NCBI RefSeq assembly: GCF_014196965.1
Contig: NZ_JACIEQ010000001.1
Location: 310,001-374,000, forward strand
Direction: 5' to 3'
Length of the DNA stretch: 64,000 nucleotides
From: Actibacterium naphthalenivorans
Lineage (GTDB): Bacteria > Pseudomonadota > Alphaproteobacteria > Rhodobacterales > Rhodobacteraceae
Under the pieces are notes generated by a model. It was not told the DNA's origin, searched no databases, and was given only the letters and a program-made list of their open reading frames with translations. A program made the position numbers and the translations under genes. Shown here piece after piece: positions 49,399 through 58,924 of this stretch. Within the stretch, counting starts at the first letter, position 1; each line of letters opens with the position of its first letter.

Positions 49399-50817
49399 TC
49401 ATCCCTGCCGCAGCACCGCGCCGGGGTTCATGATGCCCAGCGGATCGAGCGCGCCCTTGATCGCGCGCATCGCGGCAAGCTTCGCGGGATCGCCATAGCG
49501 CTCCAGGTCTTCGACCTTGAACCGCCCCACCCCGTGCTCGGCGCTGACCGAACCGCCCATGTCATGCACCAGATCATGTACACAGCGCTTCACCGCGCCG
49601 CGCAGATGCTCATACGCGGCGCGGGTTTTGCCCGCTGCCGGAAAGACATTATAATGCAGGTTGCCATCGCCCAGATGGCCGAAACAATTGATACGGAAAT
49701 CGCCGATCCGCGCCAGCGCCGGCCCCCCGCGCGCGATGAACTCGGGGATCACGCTCAGCGGCAAAGAGATGTCATGCGACGAGACCGAGCCGATCTTGCG
49801 GTTCGCCTCCGGTATGCGCTCGCGGATGTCCCAGAACGCCGCGCGCTGCGCCACCGACTGCGCGATCACCCCGTCGCTGACCAGTCCGGCCTCCGCCGCC
49901 TCGGCAAACAGCCCTTCCAGCGCTGCGGCCGGATCCTGCCCGGCGCCCAGGCCAAGATCGATCAGAACCATCCAGCCCGGCATTTCCGCAAAAGGCTGGC
50001 GTATTTCCGGCATCTTTTCGGCCAGAAACTGCAAACCCATCCGCCCGATCAGTTCAAACCCCGACACGCCACCGCCGATCCGGCGCCCCGCCATCGAGAG
50101 CAGCGCCAGCGCCGCCGCCGGGCTCTCCACCACCATCAGCGCCGCGCCCTCGGCCTCTGGCTGCGGGTAGAGCTTCAGCGCGGCGGCGGTGATCACCCCC
50201 AGCGTGCCCTCGGCCCCGATCAGCAGGTTGCGCAGATCATAGCCGGTGTTGTCCTTGCGCAGCCGCGTCAGCCCGTTCAGCACCGATCCGTCGGGCAGCA
50301 CCGCCTCGAGCCCCAGGCACAGGTCGCGCGCATTGCCGTAGCGCAGCACGTTCACCCCGCCCGCATTGGTCGACAGGCACCCGCCGATCCGCGCCGACCC
50401 TTCGGACGCGAGCGTCAGCGGGAACAGCCGGCCCTGCGCCGCCGCCGCCGCCTGCACCTCGGCCAGAATCGCGCCCGCCTCGGCCACCAGCGCGTTTTCC
50501 TGCGCAAAGACGCCGCGAATGGCACGCATCCGTTCCAGCGACAGGATCACAGGCGCCGGGCCGTCGGTCATGATCTGCCCGCCGACAAGGCCGGTGCCGC
50601 CGCCATAGGGCACGATGCCCACCCGCGCCGCAGCGCAGGCGCGCATCAGCACCACCACCTCGGGCGTGCTGCCCGGGCAGACAAGCAGGCCGCCACTGCC
50701 GTGAAACCGCCCGCGCGGCTCTTGCAGATAGGCCGGTGTCAGCGGGCGGAATGCCGCCTCGGGCAGGCGCGCGCGCAGGGTGGCGGCGAAGGCGTCGGTC
50801 ACGGGGTTCAACATCAT
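49399..50817 (-). CDS. FAD-binding D-2-hydroxyacid dehydrogenase (GlcD/D-2-hydroxyglutarate dehydrogenase type)
   Basis: A 472-residue flavoprotein of the FAD_binding_4 plus FAD-oxidase-C type: VPYGGGTGLVGGQI, EGSARIGGCLSTNAGGVNVLRYGN and GAEGTLGVITAA in the FAD domain, and the C-terminal HLGDGNLHYNVF and SAEHGVGRFKVEDLERYGD. Relatives oxidise D-2-hydroxyglutarate, D-lactate or glycolate and pass electrons to a quinone or ETF. It is the last gene of the minus-strand set, 41 bases after the broken DUF1697 gene. Confidence 0.9.
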   Translation of the reverse strand: MMLNPVTDAFAATLRARLPEAAFRPLTPAYLQEPRGRFHGSGGLLVCPGSTPEVVVLMRACAAARVGIVPYGGGTGLVGGQIMTDGPAPVILSLERMRAIRGVFAQENALVAEAGAILAEVQAAAAAQGRLFPLTLASEGSARIGGCLSTNAGGVNVLRYGNARDLCLGLEAVLPDGSVLNGLTRLRKDNTGYDLRNLLIGAEGTLGVITAAALKLYPQPEAEGAALMVVESPAAALALLSMAGRRIGGGVSGFELIGRMGLQFLAEKMPEIRQPFAEMPGWMVLIDLGLGAGQDPAAALEGLFAEAAEAGLVSDGVIAQSVAQRAAFWDIRERIPEANRKIGSVSSHDISLPLSVIPEFIARGGPALARIGDFRINCFGHLGDGNLHYNVFPAAGKTRAAYEHLRGAVKRCVHDLVHDMGGSVSAEHGVGRFKVEDLERYGDPAKLAAMRAIKGALDPLGIMNPGAVLRQG

Positions 50818-50858
50818 GCGCTATTCCTGCCCGTCCGCCGGTCACGGCGCAAGGCCGC

Positions 50859-51393
50859 TCAGCCGATCCCGCGCGCCAGTTCGGCGATCTTCCGGCATGA
50901 GCGCAGGTTGCGCCCCGTCTTGGGACCGCTGCTGAAGTGGCGCGCCAACTTTTCCGCCAGCTTCGAACGCCCGAAGCCACTCGGCATGTGCAGATACAGC
51001 ACGGGCCCCCCGTTGCGCCACCCGCTCGTCCGCCGTGGCGCCCCCCCCTGAAGGGGTGCGATATCCAGCGTGTCGGGCCTGCGGAGAAAAAACAGGTGGA
51101 GCGGGCTGGGGGCGTCGTCAGCCTCCGGAAACGGGTTGGCCGCAAGGGCGCCGTCGAGGGACAGCGCGATCACGTCGGGGCGAAAGCCGAACTGCGCCGC
51201 GCGGCCTTCACGAATGCTGCCGGACAGCCCATCCGGCGTGCCGTCAGCCGGGGAAACGGCATTGCCCGACTGCATGTAAGTCGCAGCATCCCCAAAGCCC
51301 TGCGCCGACAACAGCGCCCGGAAGCCCCGGCCATCGACAGCTTGTGGCACCGCCCACTTTCCCCCCGCGCAGCAGCGCAATCCAGACGCTCAC
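50859..51393 (-). pseudogene. DUF1697-family gene, frameshifted near its N-terminus
   Basis: The intact downstream frame (RALLSAQGFGDAATYMQSGN, NPFPEADDAPSPLHLFFL) is DUF1697, but the family's N-terminal block ALLRGxxVGG is found in a different frame (VWIALLRGGKVGG), opened by a GTG at 51393 that overlaps the upstream gene's stop. The shift lies close to the run GGGGGG (about 51361-51366). The gene is therefore broken, or the base run is miscounted. If read as an open frame from 51380, the protein would begin without its normal first strand. Function of the family is unknown. Confidence 0.65.
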
Positions 51394-52214
51394 TCCGCAT
51401 CCCGAAGCAATGTCGGCTCCAGCACCACCACCGTGGGCCGCGATGGCAGGCTGCGCAACGACACCTCGATAAAACCGCTGCCCGGCCGTTCTACCGCGAA
51501 ATCGCCCGCGATCCCCTCCAGAAACCGCTCCAGCGAATGGCCGCTGAACCAGTGCATGGGCAGCACGATGGACGAGCGCAGCCGCGTCACCACCCGGATC
51601 ATGGTGGGCAGATCCAGCGTCCGGCCACCATCGACGGGCGCCATCACCACATCCAGCCGCCCCAGCGCGGCATATTGCGCGGCATCGGGTTCGTGGTGCA
51701 GATGGCCCAGATGGCCGATGCACAGGCCCGCCACCTCGAACACGAAGATGGAATTGCCGTTCTCGCGGACCGATCCGCTGTCATAGCCGCGCACATCGGT
51801 GGGCACGTTGCGCACCAGCATCTCGCCAAGGTCGAGATAGTGGTCGGCCGCCACCCCGCCCTTCGCCCAGCCCTGCAGCACGTGCGGGATCGCCGGATCG
51901 GGCGCCGCTGTCCAGTGGGTGTTGTGGGCGTTGTTCATCGTCACCACGTCGGGGATCAGTGTCGTCGGCCCCATGAACCCGGTAAAATCCGTGGCGGCGG
52001 TCAGCCCGCCCGGCGTCTCGATCAGGAACATGGAATGATCCACATAGTTGATCCGCACCGTATGCTCATCCAGCGGCGCGCCGTAGGCGGCGAGTTGAAC
52101 ATATTCCAGCCCCGGCGCGGCATTGGCCAGCGCGATGCAATGGCTGGGCCGGCGCTCCTGCGCGGTGGCCAAGACGGGGAAGAGGACCAGGCATAAAAGG
52201 GCAAGGCGGATCAT
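51390..52214 (-). CDS. Metallo-beta-lactamase-fold (UlaG-like) exported protein
   Basis: A 274-residue protein with a signal peptide (IRLALLCLVLFPVLATAQ). The hydrolase fold lacks the classical HxHxDH string but has VDHSMFLIET, NNAHNTHW, IGHLGHLHHEP and LPMHWFSGH, which resemble the UlaG-like lactonase group. The ATG at 52214 is chosen for the signal peptide and AAAGGAG upstream. Substrate is unknown. Its stop codon overlaps the GTG that begins the DUF1697 frame, so the two were cotranscribed. Confidence 0.8.
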   Translation of the reverse strand: MIRLALLCLVLFPVLATAQERRPSHCIALANAAPGLEYVQLAAYGAPLDEHTVRINYVDHSMFLIETPGGLTAATDFTGFMGPTTLIPDVVTMNNAHNTHWTAAPDPAIPHVLQGWAKGGVAADHYLDLGEMLVRNVPTDVRGYDSGSVRENGNSIFVFEVAGLCIGHLGHLHHEPDAAQYAALGRLDVVMAPVDGGRTLDLPTMIRVVTRLRSSIVLPMHWFSGHSLERFLEGIAGDFAVERPGSGFIEVSLRSLPSRPTVVVLEPTLLRDAE

Positions 52215-52307
52215 CGGCAAACGCTCCTTTTGCCGAAGCCTAGCACGATTCTGTGCAGGTTCCGCCGCCCGGAAACCACCATCGCCGCTCACAAGAAAGT
52301 GACGGGA

Positions 52308-52892
52308 TCAGCCGATATCGGTGCGCCCGCGCCGGTCGCCGCGCAGGTTGGCATACAGCACATGGTTGCGCCAGCGCCCGTTGATCTGCAGATAGCTTTG
52401 CGAGACGCCCTCGTATTTAAAGCCGCAGCTTTCCAGAACCCCGCGTGAGGCCACGTTTTCCGGCAGGCAGGCGGCCTCGATCCGGCTGAGATCGAGCTGG
52501 GTGAAGGCGTGATGCACCACGGCCTGAATCGCCTCGCGCATGAAACCCTGCCGCGCGAAAGGCGCGCCCACCCAATAGCCAAGCGTGCCCGCCTGCGCCG
52601 GACCCCGCCGGATATTGTCCAGCGTGATCGCCCCCACCAGGGCGCTGTCGCTGCGGCGGATCAGGAAAAGCGGTGCCGCAGTGCCCGACGACAAGGCCCG
52701 CTGCGCCCAATAGACCCGGTTGGTAAAGGCCTTGCGCGACAGGTGATCATCGGCCCAGGACGGCTCCCACGGGATCAGAAAATCGCGGCTGTTGCGGCGC
52801 AGCGCGGTCCAGGCCGTGAAATCGGTGTGCTGCGGCGGTCGCAGGGTCATGCGTTCGGTCTCGATCCTGACCTTTCGCCGCCGGCTGAGCAT
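52308..52892 (-). CDS. RimJ/RimL-type GNAT N-acetyltransferase
   Basis: A 194-residue GNAT protein: ERMTLRPPQHTDFTAW, then IPWEPSWADDHLSR, GTLGYWVGAPFARQGFMREAIQAVVHHAF (acetyl-CoA loop) and VLESCGFKYEG. This pattern belongs to the group that acetylates ribosomal proteins S5/L12 and related N-termini; the true target is unknown. The ATG shares one base with the upstream peptidase stop (TGATG), so they are coupled. Confidence 0.9.
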   Translation of the reverse strand: MLSRRRKVRIETERMTLRPPQHTDFTAWTALRRNSRDFLIPWEPSWADDHLSRKAFTNRVYWAQRALSSGTAAPLFLIRRSDSALVGAITLDNIRRGPAQAGTLGYWVGAPFARQGFMREAIQAVVHHAFTQLDLSRIEAACLPENVASRGVLESCGFKYEGVSQSYLQINGRWRNHVLYANLRGDRRGRTDIG

Positions 52893-54154
52893 CAGGCGGC
52901 AAGCCTGCCTTGCAGGGCCATCAGATCGGGCGCATTGCCGACCGGCCCGTAGAGCGCCAGCGCCGCCTGACCGCCGGTCACCAAACCACCGGCAAAATCC
53001 TTGACATCTCCCGTTGTCACCGCGTCGATCCGGGCGATGGTTTCCTCCAGTTCGGGCACCCTGTCCCAGATCGCAACCAGCCGCGCCAGGCGTTCCGCCC
53101 GCGACGAGGGGCTTTCCAGCCCCATCAGCAGGCCCGCCTTCATCTGCGCCCGCGCGCGTGACACTTCGGCCGGGGTCATGTCTTCGGCGGCGCGGGCCAA
53201 CTCGGCCATGGTCAGATCGGTCAGCTCGGCGATCTGGCCTTCGGAGGTACCGGCATAGATGGTGATCATGCCGGTATCGGCATAGGCGCCGGCCTGGGCG
53301 AAGATCGAATAGCACAGCCCGCGCTTTTCGCGTACTTCCTGAAACAGGCGCGAAGACATGCCGCCGCCCAGGGCGCTGGCATAGATCTGCGCGGCATAGA
53401 TGCCCGGATCGCGATAGCCGGGGCTTTCGAAGGCCAGCGCGAAATGCACCTGTTCCAGCGCCTTCACCTCGCGCCGCTCGCCGCCGGCGAATTGCGCGGG
53501 GCTGGCATCGGTATGCCCGGCGGGCTCGAGATGACCAAAGAGAGCCTCGGCCAGGCGCACGATCTCGTCATGATCCACCGCGCCCGCCGCCGACAGGATC
53601 ATCTGATCGGGCGCGTAATGTTCCTGCACGAACCCGTAAAGATCATCGCGCGAAAAGCTGCTGACCCGTTCCGTCGGGCCCAGGATGGTGCGCCCCAGCG
53701 CCTGTTCCGGAAAGGCCGCTTCCTGCAGCCAGTCGAACACCACATCGTCTGGCGTATCCATCACCTGCCCGATTTCCTGCAGGATCACGCCGCGCTCCAC
53801 CTCGATCTCGGTCGGGTCGAACAGCGGGTTCAGCACGATATCGGCGATTACATCCAGCGCCAGCGGCACATCGGCCTCCAGCACGCGGGCGTAATAGGCG
53901 GTCATTTCACGGCTGGTATAGGCGTTGATATAGCCGCCCACATCCTCGATCTGCTCGGCGATCTGAAGCGACGTGCGCCGCTTGGTGCCCTTGAAGGCCA
54001 TGTGTTCCAGGAAATGGGCAATGCCGTTCTGCTCGACCCGTTCGTGGCGCCCCCCCGCCGTGACCCATATGCCCAGGGCTGCGGATTTCAGGCCGGGCAT
54101 CGCCTCGGTGACGATGCGGAAACCATTGGCAAGCCGGTGCAGTTCTACGCTCAA
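52892..54154 (-). CDS. M16-family zinc metallopeptidase (processing-peptidase-like)
   Basis: A 420-residue M16 peptidase. The inverted zinc motif HFLEH (about residues 47-51) and the downstream glutamate in ERGVILQEI are intact, so it should be catalytically active. It resembles the mitochondrial processing peptidase beta subunit. Bacterial relatives degrade or trim peptides. Its start overlaps the thrC stop (ATGA), an arrangement widely kept in alphaproteobacteria. Confidence 0.93.
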   Translation of the reverse strand: MSVELHRLANGFRIVTEAMPGLKSAALGIWVTAGGRHERVEQNGIAHFLEHMAFKGTKRRTSLQIAEQIEDVGGYINAYTSREMTAYYARVLEADVPLALDVIADIVLNPLFDPTEIEVERGVILQEIGQVMDTPDDVVFDWLQEAAFPEQALGRTILGPTERVSSFSRDDLYGFVQEHYAPDQMILSAAGAVDHDEIVRLAEALFGHLEPAGHTDASPAQFAGGERREVKALEQVHFALAFESPGYRDPGIYAAQIYASALGGGMSSRLFQEVREKRGLCYSIFAQAGAYADTGMITIYAGTSEGQIAELTDLTMAELARAAEDMTPAEVSRARAQMKAGLLMGLESPSSRAERLARLVAIWDRVPELEETIARIDAVTTGDVKDFAGGLVTGGQAALALYGPVGNAPDLMALQGRLAA

Positions 54155-55542
54155 GCGGTACGCCTTTCCTTGATCAGCGTTTCGATCGCGGCCAAGTCGT
54201 TGGCGACGCGCGACAAACGTTCTGTCCGCTCATACAGGCCCGCCATCCGATTTGGAAGGGGGGGGCGTATGCCGGTGGCCGCTTCGACCGCGTCGGGGAA
54301 CTTCGCGGGATGGGCCGTGGCCAGCGTGATCATCGGCGTGGCACCCGACAGATGCTCCTGCGCCACCTTCACGCCAACTGCGGAATGCGGGCACAAGACC
54401 TCGCCGGTGGCGGCATATGTGCCGCGGATCGTGGCGCTGGTCTCCTCCTCCGACGCGCGGCCCGAGGCGAAGGTATCCTGCAACCGCTGCAGCGCGCCCT
54501 GGCTGATCCGGAACCCGCCCTGCTCTTTCAACTCGGCCATCAGCTGCGCCACGGCGGCGCCGTCACGGTCATAAACGTCAAACAGCGCCCGTTCGAAATT
54601 CGACGACACCTGAATATCCATCGACGGGCTGATCGACGGGGTGACACCCCGTGTGACATAGCCCCCGGTGCTGAGCGCGCGGTGCAGAATGTCGTTCTGG
54701 TTGGTGGCAACCACAAGCTGCGCGATCGGCAGGCCCATGCGCCGCGCGACATAGCCGGCAAAGATATCGCCGAAATTGCCGGTGGGGACCGTAAAGCTCA
54801 CCTCGCGGTGCGGCGCGCCCAGCGATACGGCGGAGGTGAAATAATACACTACCTGCGCCAGCACCCGCGCCCAGTTGATCGAGTTCACCCCCGCAAGGCC
54901 CACCCCATCGCGGAATTCGAAATCGTTGAACATGTCCTTCACGGCGGCCTGGCAATCATCGAAATCACCATCCACCGCCAGCGCATGCACATTCGCCTCG
55001 TCCGGCGTGGTCATCTGGCGGCGCTGAACCTCCGACACCCGGCCATGCGGAAACAGGATGAACACATCGACATTGTCCAGCCCCCGGAACGCCTCGATCG
55101 CCGCCGAACCGGTATCGCCGCTGGTCGCCCCCACGATGGTCACCCGCTTGCCCGACCGTTCCAGCGACGCCTGAAACAGCTGGCCGATCAGCTGCATCGC
55201 GAAATCCTTGAACGCCAGCGTGGGGCCGTGGAACAGCTCCAGCAGGAAATGGTTCGCCCCCAGTTGCACCAGCGGCGCACGGGCCGCATGGCCAAAGCCC
55301 TCATAGGCCCGCGCGATGATGGCCCGGAACTCGGCATCGGTGAAGGTATCACCGATGAACGGGCGCATGATGCGGAAGGCCGCCTCCTCATAGCTCTGCC
55401 CGGCCAGCGCCGCGATGTCGCCGGGCGCCACAGCCGGGATGGTCTCGGGCACGTAAAGCCCGCCGTCGCGGGCAAGGCCGGTCAGCATCGCCTCTTCGAA
55501 ACTCAGAACCGGGGCTTGCCCCCGCGTGGAAACATAGCGCAT
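54151..55542 (-). CDS. thrC: Threonine synthase
   Basis: A 463-residue PLP enzyme that converts phosphohomoserine to threonine. The N-terminal MRYVSTRGQAPVLSFEEA, the PLP lysine in HGPTLAFKDFAMQLIG, and VGATSGDTGSAAIEAFRG are typical of the long (class 1) form. The ATG at 55542 is preceded by GGGCAGGGCAG and matches homologous N-termini; upstream extensions overlap the SURF1 gene. It is 11 bases after SURF1 and overlaps the M16 gene by four bases. Confidence 0.95.
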   Translation of the reverse strand: MRYVSTRGQAPVLSFEEAMLTGLARDGGLYVPETIPAVAPGDIAALAGQSYEEAAFRIMRPFIGDTFTDAEFRAIIARAYEGFGHAARAPLVQLGANHFLLELFHGPTLAFKDFAMQLIGQLFQASLERSGKRVTIVGATSGDTGSAAIEAFRGLDNVDVFILFPHGRVSEVQRRQMTTPDEANVHALAVDGDFDDCQAAVKDMFNDFEFRDGVGLAGVNSINWARVLAQVVYYFTSAVSLGAPHREVSFTVPTGNFGDIFAGYVARRMGLPIAQLVVATNQNDILHRALSTGGYVTRGVTPSISPSMDIQVSSNFERALFDVYDRDGAAVAQLMAELKEQGGFRISQGALQRLQDTFASGRASEEETSATIRGTYAATGEVLCPHSAVGVKVAQEHLSGATPMITLATAHPAKFPDAVEAATGIRPPLPNRMAGLYERTERLSRVANDLAAIETLIKERRTA

Positions 55543-55553
55543 CTGCCCTGCCC

Positions 55554-56228
55554 TCAAACGGTTTTCCGCCTGATACGCCACAGAAGCAGCGCTGTCATCC
55601 CCAGCCAGACCAGAGCCAGCGAAAACCACGTGATCGCATATTCCAGATGGTCATTGGGAATGCCCGATGAATCGACCGGCTGCGGCAGGATCGCCGGGCT
55701 GGCCGGATCGACGCCCCGCGTAACGATCAACACCGGCTCGGTGCCCAGCACATCGGCCATGGCCTCCACGTCGCGGGCGAACCAGATATTCTTTTCCAGA
55801 TCCGGCGCCGGGGTGAAACTGTCGGTCTCCTGTGGCCAGTGCAGATTGCCGGTCACGGTCACGGCACCGGCGGGCAACGCACCCGGATCGGCCTCCAGCG
55901 GCAGAAAACCGCGGTCCACCATCACCCGGCGCCCCCCGGTTTCCAACACATGGATCAGCCGGTACCCCGCCCCCACCTGCTTGACGCTGCTCAGCACCCG
56001 CACGGCCTGCGGCAACAGCGTGCCCGTGGCGCGCACCGGCAGATAGCGGTCGGCCACAGGATCGGGCGCGGCGGGCAGGGCCACCGGCGCGGCACTGATA
56101 CGCGCGTCGATCTCGGCCAGGACGGCCTCTTTCCACGCCAGCCGCTGCACCTGCCACAGGCCCAGCCCCACCAGAACGGCGATACCGAACACGCCAAACA
56201 GAACCGGCACAATCATGCGTCGTGTCAT
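55554..56228 (-). CDS. SURF1-family cytochrome oxidase assembly protein
   Basis: A 224-residue inner-membrane protein with one helix at each end (IVPVLFGVFGIAVLVGLGLWQVQRLAWKE; YAITWFSLALVWLGMTALLLW) and the family segments RRVMVDRGFLP and NDHLEYA. SURF1 helps insert heme a into subunit I. It follows the ctaE gene after a repeat-containing gap and precedes thrC, the standard Rhodobacteraceae order. Confidence 0.93.
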   Translation of the reverse strand: MTRRMIVPVLFGVFGIAVLVGLGLWQVQRLAWKEAVLAEIDARISAAPVALPAAPDPVADRYLPVRATGTLLPQAVRVLSSVKQVGAGYRLIHVLETGGRRVMVDRGFLPLEADPGALPAGAVTVTGNLHWPQETDSFTPAPDLEKNIWFARDVEAMADVLGTEPVLIVTRGVDPASPAILPQPVDSSGIPNDHLEYAITWFSLALVWLGMTALLLWRIRRKTV

Positions 56229-56283
56229 CTCATCCCCTCGCGAAAAAGGCGCAGGTTTCCGCCGCGCCTTCCTCTTCTTGGCA

Positions 56284-56322
56284 AAAATACTCTCGCCGAA
56301 GGCATCGGTCCGTCAGGACCGA
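56284..56322. repeat. Dispersed repeat element, copy 2
   Basis: It begins AAAATA, continues with CGCCGAAGGCATC and ends in a TCGGTCC-GTCA-GGACCGA hairpin (56305-56322). It matches about 19 of the first 24 bases of the right part of the element near 45513-45551 and has the same hairpin layout. It lies between ctaE and the SURF1 gene and may cause partial termination. Confidence 0.5.
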
Positions 56323-56327
56323 CCGGC

Positions 56328-57128
56328 TCAGCCGCCCCAGATATAGATCGAGGCGAACAGGAACAGCCAGACGACATCCACGAAATGCCAGTACCAGGCG
56401 GCCGCTTCGAAACCGACATGCTGTTCCGGTGTGAAATCGCCCTTCATCACCCGGATCAGGCAGACGAACAGGAAGATCGTGCCGATGATCACATGCGCAC
56501 CGTGAAACCCGGTGGCCATGAAGAAGTTCGCGCCATAGATGTTGCCCGAAAACCCGAAGGCGGCGTGGCTGTATTCATAGGCCTGGAAAAAGGTGAACAG
56601 CATCCCCAGCAGGATCGCGATGATCAGGCCGTTGCGCATGTCCTTGCGGTTGTTTTCATGCACCAGCGCATGGTGCGCCCAGGTCGCCGCCGCGCCCGAA
56701 CACAGCAGGATCAGCGTGTTGATCAGCGGCAGGTGCCAGGGGTCGAAGGTCTCGATCCCCGCGGGGGGCCAGACACCGTCCACCGCCGGGCTCTCCGGTC
56801 CCATCGGATAGAGCGCATGCTTGAAGAAGCTCCAGAACCAGGCCGCGAAGAACATCACTTCCGACATGATGAACAGGATGAACCCATAGCGCAGGCTGAT
56901 CCGCACCACCGGCGTGTGATCGCCCGCCCGGTCTTCTGTGATGGTGTCGGACCACCAGCCGTACATGACATAGCCCACCATCGCCAGGCCGATCAGGAAC
57001 ATCCACGGCCCGTTGTCGTGGAACAGCATCACCGCGCCATAGAGCATGATGAACGCGCCGACCGCGGCCAGCAGCGGCCAGATCGACGGCTCCAGAATGT
57101 GATAGTCGTGGTTCTTTTCGTGCGCCAT
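56328..57128 (-). CDS. ctaE: Cytochrome c oxidase subunit III
   Basis: A 266-residue, seven-helix subunit of aa3-type oxidase. [60 protein letters not shown] and [22 protein letters not shown] are all canonical. The N-terminus and length match Paracoccus/Rhodobacter CtaE. It is much longer than the orphan subunit III-like protein at 26.7-27.2 kb. It follows ctaG in the operon. Confidence 0.97.
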   Translation of the reverse strand: MAHEKNHDYHILEPSIWPLLAAVGAFIMLYGAVMLFHDNGPWMFLIGLAMVGYVMYGWWSDTITEDRAGDHTPVVRISLRYGFILFIMSEVMFFAAWFWSFFKHALYPMGPESPAVDGVWPPAGIETFDPWHLPLINTLILLCSGAAATWAHHALVHENNRKDMRNGLIIAILLGMLFTFFQAYEYSHAAFGFSGNIYGANFFMATGFHGAHVIIGTIFLFVCLIRVMKGDFTPEQHVGFEAAAWYWHFVDVVWLFLFASIYIWGG

Positions 57129-57159
57129 TCGTCTTACGCTCCCTCGTCGTGACGTTCCG

Positions 57160-57750
57160 TCATTGTGTTGCGGTACCGGCGGTTCCCGTCGCCAGCGCCG
57201 CCTGTGTCTGTTCCACGTCGTCCGGAAGTTCGGATTCGTGGAACGTATAGCTCAAAGTGATGGTGTGGACATATTTTCCTTCGCGGTCATCCACGATTTC
57301 AGGGTCCACATAGAAGGTTACCGGCATCTGCACCCGCTCGCCCGGCTGCAGCACCTGCATGCTGAAGCAGAAACAGTCGATCTTGGTGAAGAACCCGCCG
57401 GCCGAATAGGGCGCGACGTTATAGCTGGCCGTCCCGGCAATGACCCGGTCGGTCGGGTTGTAGGCCTCGTAGAAGGCCAGCCCCGTCTCGCCGATGCGCA
57501 ACACCATCTCGCGCTGCACGGGCTTGAATTCCCACGGGAAGTCCCGCTCTTTCGAGGCGTCGAACCGGATCTTGATGGTTTGCTCAAGCACCTCGTCGCT
57601 GCCCTCGGCCGCGACCGAGGTTTCACCGCCAAAACCGGTGACCTTGCAAAACAGGTTGTAGGCCGGCACCGCCGCCCAGGCGAGCGAGCCCATCAGCACC
57701 ACGACGCCGACAAGCTGTACCACCGTCCGAGATTTGCCTGTCAGGGTCAT
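57160..57750 (-). CDS. ctaG: Cytochrome c oxidase assembly protein CtaG (Cox11 family, CuB insertion)
   Basis: A 196-residue protein with an N-terminal membrane anchor ([22 protein letters not shown]), the [10 protein letters not shown] segment with the first conserved cysteine, and the copper-binding pair in [16 protein letters not shown]. It delivers copper to the CuB site of subunit I in the periplasm. It overlaps the preceding small gene by four bases. Confidence 0.96.
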   Translation of the reverse strand: MTLTGKSRTVVQLVGVVVLMGSLAWAAVPAYNLFCKVTGFGGETSVAAEGSDEVLEQTIKIRFDASKERDFPWEFKPVQREMVLRIGETGLAFYEAYNPTDRVIAGTASYNVAPYSAGGFFTKIDCFCFSMQVLQPGERVQMPVTFYVDPEIVDDREGKYVHTITLSYTFHESELPDDVEQTQAALATGTAGTATQ

Positions 57751-57941
57751 TCGCCGCCCTCCGGCACCGTCAGCGAGGGGCGCACCGCGTGATCGAACGC
57801 CTCTATCTTGCCGCCTTCGGACACCTTGACGATCGTCAGGCCAAAGACGATGGCGACAAAGGCCGACAGCACCGCCAACAGCCCGAGATTGCGCCCGAAG
57901 CGGCGCTTGTGCAACTCGTGTTCTTCGTGAAACGCAGCCAT
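57747..57941 (-). CDS. Small single-helix membrane protein in the cta operon
   Basis: A 64-residue protein. A charged N-terminus (FHEEHELHKRRFGRN) leads into one membrane helix (LGLLAVLSAFVAIVFGLTIVKV) and a short tail. It occupies the ORF1 position between ctaB and ctaG known from Paracoccus-type cta operons. GGGAGGCTGGTG precedes the ATG, which shares a base with the ctaB stop (TGATG). Its role in oxidase assembly or stability is not established. Confidence 0.88.
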   Translation of the reverse strand: MAAFHEEHELHKRRFGRNLGLLAVLSAFVAIVFGLTIVKVSEGGKIEAFDHAVRPSLTVPEGGE

Positions 57942-58876
57942 CACCAGCCTCCCAGCCCGTAAGCCGCCAGCCCCGACTGGGCCATCAGCGCCACAAAATG
58001 CAGGAACAGATAATAGAGCGACAATTTGAAGAATGATTTTTCAACCGCGTAGCCATCCGCCTCTGCCGCGCTCTCGTCGCGCCGCCAGATGCGCAGCGCA
58101 CCCCGGATGAAGGCCACGTTCAGCAGCAGCGAAGCCGCCAGATAGACCGGCCCGCCGATCGAGGTTGCCGCGATCCCCAGCGCCAGCGGCGCCAGCAACA
58201 GCGTGTAGACGAGGATATGCACCCGCGTCGCGCGGCGCCCGTGGGTGACGGTCAGCATCGGCACGCCGGCGTTGGAATAGTCATCCTTCATGAACAGCGC
58301 CAGCGCCCAGAAATGCGGCGGCGTCCACATGAAGATCAGCGCGAACATCAACACCGACTCGACGCTGACACCACCGGTCGCCACGGCCCAGCCGATCATC
58401 GGGGGGAGTGCCCCGGCGGCACCGCCGATCACGATGTTCTGCGGCGTCGAGCGCTTCAGCCACATCGTGTAGATGACCGCGTAGAAGAAGATGGTAAAGG
58501 CCAGCAGCCCCGCCGCGACCCAGTTCGACGCGAGCCAAAGCATCACAACGGCAAAACCCGAAAGGGTCAGCCCCAGGCCCAGCGCCTCGCCCGGCGCGAC
58601 CCGGCCCGACGGCACGGGGCGGCCCTGGGTCCGCCGCATCACGCTGTCGATATCGGCATCCCACCACATGTTCAGCGCCCCGGACGCGCCGCCGCCGATG
58701 GCGATGAACAGGATCGCGGTGAAGGCCACCATCGGATGCACCGAAACCGGCGCCACGACCAGCCCCGCCAGCGCCGTGAACACCACGAGCGACATCACGC
58801 GGGGCTTCAGAAGCGCCACGTAATCGCCGAAGCTCGCCTCGGGATTTTGATCAAAGACGGCGGTTGTATCGGTCAT
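57941..58876 (-). CDS. ctaB: Protoheme IX farnesyltransferase (heme O synthase)
   Basis: A 311-residue UbiA-family prenyltransferase with about nine helices. The first aspartate-rich motif is in NMWWDADIDSVMRRTQGRPVPSG, and TPPHFWALALFMKDDY marks the heme O synthase group. It attaches the farnesyl tail to heme b on the way to heme a for the aa3 oxidase. It is 48 bases downstream of ctaC. Confidence 0.95.
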   Translation of the reverse strand: MTDTTAVFDQNPEASFGDYVALLKPRVMSLVVFTALAGLVVAPVSVHPMVAFTAILFIAIGGGASGALNMWWDADIDSVMRRTQGRPVPSGRVAPGEALGLGLTLSGFAVVMLWLASNWVAAGLLAFTIFFYAVIYTMWLKRSTPQNIVIGGAAGALPPMIGWAVATGGVSVESVLMFALIFMWTPPHFWALALFMKDDYSNAGVPMLTVTHGRRATRVHILVYTLLLAPLALGIAATSIGGPVYLAASLLLNVAFIRGALRIWRRDESAAEADGYAVEKSFFKLSLYYLFLHFVALMAQSGLAAYGLGGW

Positions 58877-58924
58877 TCTGTCCTCCTGCCAGGGGCGGGC
58901 GCGCCGGCCCGGCCCCCGAAGGCA

